Below the pieces are notes generated by a model. It was given only the letters and a program-made list of their open reading frames with translations. It was not told the DNA's origin and did no database searches. Of a stretch of 64,000 nt of DNA, positions 59,643 to 64,000 are shown piece by piece. The stretch comes from Dechloromonas sp. A34 (GTDB taxonomy: Bacteria > Pseudomonadota > Gammaproteobacteria > Burkholderiales > Rhodocyclaceae), in contig NZ_CP102486.1 in NCBI RefSeq assembly GCF_026261605.1, positions 2,666,001-2,730,000 of the forward strand, read 5' to 3'. Every line of letters starts with the position of its first letter. The stretch's first letter is position 1. A program made the translations under genes and the position numbers.

Positions 59643-62600
59643 TCAAGCGGCTTGCCGTGCCTCGTCGGCGTCGACCTTCGCGCTACCGGCTTCGTCCTTG
59701 TCCAAGTCGAGCTGCTTGAGCAACTCGCGTTGCCGGACCAACAGATCGGTCAGCCGGCCTTCATGCTCGAAGGACCGGGCCAGTTCCAGCCGGAGGTCTT
59801 CCAGCCGCTTGCGGCGGGTTTCCAACTGGATCCCGGCATCGGCGTGATGCTTGCCCACCGATTCCAGCGCACCCAGCAAGGCGGCCACCAGCGCCGGACC
59901 CGTTTGATAGGGCTCGGCGTTGTACAGGCAATGTCCCGCCAGGTACAGGTTGGGTGTCTCGTCGCCGCGGGCCGCGAGGATACCGAGGTCGAAGCCGCCG
60001 AATCGGCCGACGATCCGTTCGATCATCCGGCTGGCCGTGCGTACCTCTTCCTTGGCCGTCCTCACCAACCCGCGCACAGCCTCGCCGACCCCATCGGGGC
60101 CGACGATCTTGCGCCCCGCCAGTTCCACGGCAATGCCCAGCATGGTCTGCGGCTCGATCCGGGCCGCATCCTGCGCGTACAGCGCGACCTTCTTCTCCAG
60201 CGCCTCGATCATCATCGGCAACCGGCCCACTTCGCTTTCGTTGGCGTAGCGCTGGTTGCGCCACACCGAGAACAGCGTCGAGAGCTTGGCCACCTCCGCG
60301 TCCACGCCGGCTTTCTCGATCACCAGCGGATTGCCTGACGCCAAGGCTTTCACCTCGGCATAGGACAGCGCCGCCAGTTCTACATCCTCCAGCGACCGGA
60401 TGCCCTGGTCGCCCTTCATCACCTGGGCAATGAAGCGCGCCTTGGTCTCCAACGTCTGCCACATGTAACTGTCAAAACTGCCTTCCGTGACATACCGGAA
60501 GATTTCCACCTCCTCGCACTCATTGCCCTGGCGCAGGATGCGCCCCTCACGCTGCTCGACGTCGCAGGGACGCCAGGGCGCATCGAGGTGATGCAGGGCC
60601 GTGAGACGCGTCTGCACATTGGTGCCCACCCCCATCTTGGCGGTGGAGCCCAGCAGCACCCGCACCCGGCCCTCGCGCACCGCCTTGAAGAGCGTCGCCT
60701 TCTGGACATCGGTCTCGGCATCGTGGACGAAGGCGATCTCCTTCTCGGGGATGCCAGCCCCAATCAACCGGTTCAGTAGGTCGTCATAGACACTGAAGCT
60801 CTTGCCGCCCTTGGGGGACGACAAGTCGCAGAACACCAACTGGGCGCCGCGAAACTCCGCCGTGCGTTGCCAGATGGCATGGACCTCACGCACGCAGGCG
60901 GCCACCTTGCCGTGCTCGTCGTAGCGTGCCAGCGGCGCCACCAGCCGGAAATCCAGCGCGGCCTTGCGGCCGTCGGTGGTGATCGCCAGCATGTTGTCTT
61001 CGTTCGGCTTGACGTCGCCGTTGCGGATGGCTTCCGCCCGCTGGACCAGCGTCTGCACGAAGGCCTTCAGCGACGGGCTCGCCGGGCAGGCGACGATGCG
61101 CGGCTTGCCGCCGCGCAGCTTCGGCACCGGCAGATCCAGCATCTCCGCCGTGCGGATGTCGGCTACTTCGCCGAACACCGCCATCAGCTCGGGCACGTTG
61201 ATGAACCGCGCGAAGCGCGTGTGCATCCGGTAGCCACTACCGTCCGGCGCAATCTCCAGCGCCGTGACGCTCTCGCCGAAAGTGGCGGCCCAGGCATCGA
61301 ACTGCTGCAGCCCGAGCTCCTCCAGCCGGTTGGGCTGCAGGTACCGCATCATGGTGTGGATCTCGGCCATGGTGTTGGCCACCGGAGTCGCCGTCGAAAA
61401 CACCACCCCACGCTGCGCATGCCCATGGAGTTGCATCGTGTAGCGCGTCTTCAGGAACAAATCGAAGGCGCGCTCCGAACTGGTCAGCGGCAGGCCCGCC
61501 ACCCGCGTCATCTTGGTGAACCGATAGAGGTTCTTGTGCAGATGGGCTTCGTCCACGAACAGGGCGTCGATGCCCAGCAATTCCCAGCTGAGCAGGTCAT
61601 CCTTCTTCTGGTCAGCAGACAGCTTTTCCAGCCGCACCACCCAGTTCTTCTTCATCGCCTCGAGTTGCTTGACGATCCGGTTGGACCGGTCGTTGCTCTT
61701 CTCGGCGCGTACCGCCATCTCTATTTCATGGATGATCTCCTTGATGAATCGCTCGCTGAATCGCGGCGACATACTGATGCGCTCGAAGCTCGAGTGCGTG
61801 ATGACTACCGCATCCCAATCCCCGGTGGCGATGCGCGACACCAACTCGCGCCGGCGGTCGCCTTCCAGGTCTTCCTTGCTCGCCATCAGCACCGACGCGT
61901 TCGGATAGAGCCGGACGAATTCCGCCGTGTACTGGGCCAGCATGTGGTTGGGGACCACATGGCAAGGCTTATTGACGAAACCCAGCCGGCGCAACTCCAT
62001 GCTGGCGATGACGCATACTGCCGTCTTGCCGGCACCGACTACGTGGAACAGCCCGGTGTTGCCGGACTGCACGATGCGCCACACCGAATCCAACTGGTGC
62101 GGATGCAGCACGAAGCAGCGGGAGAATCCCGGCAGCTTCAGGTGCGAGCCATCGAAGCGCCTGGGCCGCGTGGCGTTGAACAGGTCGTTGTAGATCCGGC
62201 ACAGCTTCTCGCGGCGTTCGGTATCTTCGAAGGCCCAGACGGCGAACCGCTCCTTGATGAGGCCCAGCTTCTCCCGCGCCGCCAGCGTCTCGTCGGGATT
62301 GACGAAATACTTGTCGGTTAGCGGATCGCGGTCGCGCACGGTCGGCACCTGCACATTGAGCGCGCACTGCACGAGCTCGATCGCGTTCATGCGCGAGGTG
62401 CCGAACTCCTGGGTCACCTTGACGTTCTGCCGCGCTTCCCACTCGCTGTATTTCACCGACCAGGCGCCGGCTTCGGCCGAGTAGCCCACCTGGCAGTCCT
62501 TGAGTTCCAGGACCTGCTGGATGAACGCCTCGACATCGAGGGCCGGAATCCACACCGCGCCCAGGCGCGGCTCGATGGCCGCCGGTGGCAGGTCTTCCGG

Positions 62601-64000
62601 TTGCACCCGTTCCAGCGCGTCGATGTTGCGCTGGTAGGTACTCCCGGACAGCACCGCCTGCTTGAGCTTCGCTTTCACGTTGCCCGACAGGTAGTCGTCG
62701 GCGGTCTTCCACTCCCCGTCGGCCGGGTCGAGGAAAACCTGTCCCGCTCCGGCCAGTGCCTCCAGCACCGCCGCTTCGGGTGCCCCAAGCAGTTCGGCCA
62801 TGTAAGCCGGATCGACCCGGCCACGCCACTGGACGGACGCAGCCAGCGCTTCGGCCGGCTCGCCCGCGCTAATCGGTTCGATGACCCGGGTCAGCGTGCG
62901 CCGGGTGAACAGCGCAGCCTTACGGGCCGTGTCCGACTCCTCGTCGTAATGCTCCAGCGACAGCAGCAGCGGATAGTCCGGGTCGCGCCGGAACGCCAGC
63001 GCGTTGGCGCGGGTGGACAGGCAGCCATAGCGCGACACAAAGCGCTCGTAGGTTCCATTGAGCATGGCTCGCAGGTGACCCAGGCGAGCGTCGCCCTCAT
63101 CTGCCAACTGCGCGTCGAGCAGGGCCCGGGCGTGGTCGCGGATGGCACACAGGCCGGTGACGCGGGCCCGCTGCGTAGCATTGAGCTGGTCATGGACGTC
63201 GACCATCTCGCTGCCCTCGACCCGATGCACCCGCCCCTGGTGGAGACGGTAGCTGCCGGGACGGGCACCGGCCTCGGCCGGGACCACCACTCGCAGCGGG
63301 GCTGCCTTGTGCGCCACCGGCTGGTAAGCACCAGCAGGCAGCAAAGCGATGCGCTCGGGTAGGGCCGCCTCCAGGTCGCCCTCGAACACGGCGACCGGGA
63401 CTTCCTCGTAGCCATTGCTCTCGCGGCGGATACGGCCAATGCAGAACTGGGGGTGCTCGGCGTACCAGGCGTTGATCTGCAGGTAGCGCTCGTAGCACTG
63501 GGGATGCCGGAGACTGTCGGGCACCGTGCCCAGCTTCAACCAGTTGGCCTCGACCGTCTCGGCCCGCTGCCGCTTGCGCAGGAACAGGATGTCGGTCTGC
63601 ACTTCGGTCGAGGCGATCCCGGCGAAGGTGCCCTTGGGGAGCCGGATGGCACCGAGCAGGTGAGCCTGACTTGCGATGTACTCGCGCACCGCGTCGTATT
63701 GGCCATCCATCGTGTGGCTGCTGGTGATGAAGCACACCAGCCCACCGGGGCGCACCAGGTCGAGGGCACGACCGAAGAAGTAGTTGTGGATGCTGAAGCG
63801 GGCATAGGCCCGGTTGCTCGCGTCGGCGACCTTGTACTTGCCGAAGGGGACGTTGCCGATCACCAGGTCGAACCAGTGGTCGGGCAGCGGGGTTTTCTCG
63901 AACGGGGAAATCCGCACGTCCACGCCGCCGGGCGCGTAGAGCGCCTTGAGGATGCGGCCGGAAACCCGGTCGATCTCGACAGCGGTGGCGCTGCTGCGCT
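59643..64000 (-). CDS. Large ICE DNA methylase-helicase (5' end outside window)
   Basis: At least 1,450 residues; the frame continues past the right edge. The visible start has the end of an N6-adenine methylase domain: ATAVEIDRVSGRILKAL (SAM-binding) and FDLVIGNVPFGKY (NPPF-like catalytic motif, here NVPF). After ~450 residues comes a superfamily 2 helicase: VVGAGKTAV (Walker A), VDEAHLHKN (DEAH), STATPVANT, and QREGRILRQGNE (motif VI). Such proteins are common on large plasmids and ICEs and may alter or shield DNA during transfer. Confidence 0.88.
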   Translation of the reverse strand, partial: RSSATAVEIDRVSGRILKALYAPGGVDVRISPFEKTPLPDHWFDLVIGNVPFGKYKVADASNRAYARFSIHNYFFGRALDLVRPGGLVCFITSSHTMDGQYDAVREYIASQAHLLGAIRLPKGTFAGIASTEVQTDILFLRKRQRAETVEANWLKLGTVPDSLRHPQCYERYLQINAWYAEHPQFCIGRIRRESNGYEEVPVAVFEGDLEAALPERIALLPAGAYQPVAHKAAPLRVVVPAEAGARPGSYRLHQGRVHRVEGSEMVDVHDQLNATQRARVTGLCAIRDHARALLDAQLADEGDARLGHLRAMLNGTYERFVSRYGCLSTRANALAFRRDPDYPLLLSLEHYDEESDTARKAALFTRRTLTRVIEPISAGEPAEALAASVQWRGRVDPAYMAELLGAPEAAVLEALAGAGQVFLDPADGEWKTADDYLSGNVKAKLKQAVLSGSTYQRNIDALERVQPEDLPPAAIEPRLGAVWIPALDVEAFIQQVLELKDCQVGYSAEAGAWSVKYSEWEARQNVKVTQEFGTSRMNAIELVQCALNVQVPTVRDRDPLTDKYFVNPDETLAAREKLGLIKERFAVWAFEDTERREKLCRIYNDLFNATRPRRFDGSHLKLPGFSRCFVLHPHQLDSVWRIVQSGNTGLFHVVGAGKTAVCVIASMELRRLGFVNKPCHVVPNHMLAQYTAEFVRLYPNASVLMASKEDLEGDRRRELVSRIATGDWDAVVITHSSFERISMSPRFSERFIKEIIHEIEMAVRAEKSNDRSNRIVKQLEAMKKNWVVRLEKLSADQKKDDLLSWELLGIDALFVDEAHLHKNLYRFTKMTRVAGLPLTSSERAFDLFLKTRYTMQLHGHAQRGVVFSTATPVANTMAEIHTMMRYLQPNRLEELGLQQFDAWAATFGESVTALEIAPDGSGYRMHTRFARFINVPELMAVFGEVADIRTAEMLDLPVPKLRGGKPRIVACPASPSLKAFVQTLVQRAEAIRNGDVKPNEDNMLAITTDGRKAALDFRLVAPLARYDEHGKVAACVREVHAIWQRTAEFRGAQLVFCDLSSPKGGKSFSVYDDLLNRLIGAGIPEKEIAFVHDAETDVQKATLFKAVREGRVRVLLGSTAKMGVGTNVQTRLTALHHLDAPWRPCDVEQREGRILRQGNECEEVEIFRYVTEGSFDSYMWQTLETKARFIAQVMKGDQGIRSLEDVELAALSYAEVKALASGNPLVIEKAGVDAEVAKLSTLFSVWRNQRYANESEVGRLPMMIEALEKKVALYAQDAARIEPQTMLGIAVELAGRKIVGPDGVGEAVRGLVRTAKEEVRTASRMIERIVGRFGGFDLGILAARGDETPNLYLAGHCLYNAEPYQTGPALVAALLGALESVGKHHADAGIQLETRRKRLEDLRLELARSFEHEGRLTDLLVRQRELLKQLDLDKDEAGSAKVDADEARQAA

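Overview
The window is a GC-rich proteobacterial sequence, most likely betaproteobacterial. I infer this from the gene families and codon style; no rRNA or other phylogenetic marker is present. Nearly all of it reads as one integrative conjugative element (ICE), or a region built from one, carrying two large cargo blocks. Only the first ~1.9 kb (methyltransferase fragment, rhodanese, sterol-desaturase-like protein) looks like ordinary chromosome or unrelated cargo.

Layout. 2.2-13.0 kb, minus strand: ICE core with DUF4400 membrane protein, TraD coupling ATPase, TraI_2 relaxase-like protein, a FlhC/FlhD-like activator pair, DUF932 protein, TOPRIM primase-like protein, GHKL ATPase and small unknowns. 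13.1-13.6 kb: divergent, hairpin-rich, no gene. 13.6-18.5 kb, plus strand: DUF1845/AcaB-like, XRE and AlpA regulators, a degenerate tyrosine-recombinase-like protein and DUF1173. 18.5-21.2 kb: IS91-like element with an accessory tyrosine recombinase and a frameshifted transposase. 21.4-36.6 kb: metal island (ArsR remnant, YnfA, DMT permease, CadR with its promoter, CDF pump, CzcI/C/B/PII-like/A, an orphan FlgB, zinc-ribbon protein plus a decayed duplicate, MgtC, and an SPC-type P1B ATPase). 36.6-52 kb: ICE accessory genes again (IHF-beta-like, a split ICE protein, an SbcD/SbcC-like pair, XRE, hemerythrin-like, RadC, a Tn3 remnant, a CzcI-like protein, an integrase pseudogene and many small unknowns). 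52.1-59.5 kb, plus strand: a ribonucleotide reductase operon. 59.6-64.0 kb, minus strand: a very large ICE DNA-methylase/helicase that runs off the right edge.

The ribonucleotide reductase cargo is the most striking block. It interleaves class I and class III enzymes in the order nrdA-nrdD-(separate glycyl-radical gene)-nrdG-nrdB. Its leader holds a tandem pair of NrdR-box-like dyads 31 bp apart, a full cobalamin riboswitch, and a perfect 10-bp hairpin that buries the nrdA Shine-Dalgarno sequence. The class III enzyme appears to be two polypeptides, with the glycyl-radical motif on its own 57-residue protein.

A second theme is regulatory RNA. At least six ICE genes have a structured 5' leader: a two-tier GC-rich hairpin followed by a hairpin whose 3' arm is the Shine-Dalgarno sequence. 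The pairing arms covary between copies, and one copy precedes radC, so these are probably members of the known radC RNA motif. A 22-bp element (three copies) and a 26-bp palindrome with TTATGT/ACATAA ends (two copies) may be shared operators.

Quality caution. Seven otherwise good genes are broken by what looks like loss of one G or C in or next to a G/C run (IS91 transposase, P-type ATPase, the 37.1-kb ICE gene, radC, a lipoprotein, nrdA, an integrase). This pattern suggests sequencing or assembly indels rather than real decay in several cases.
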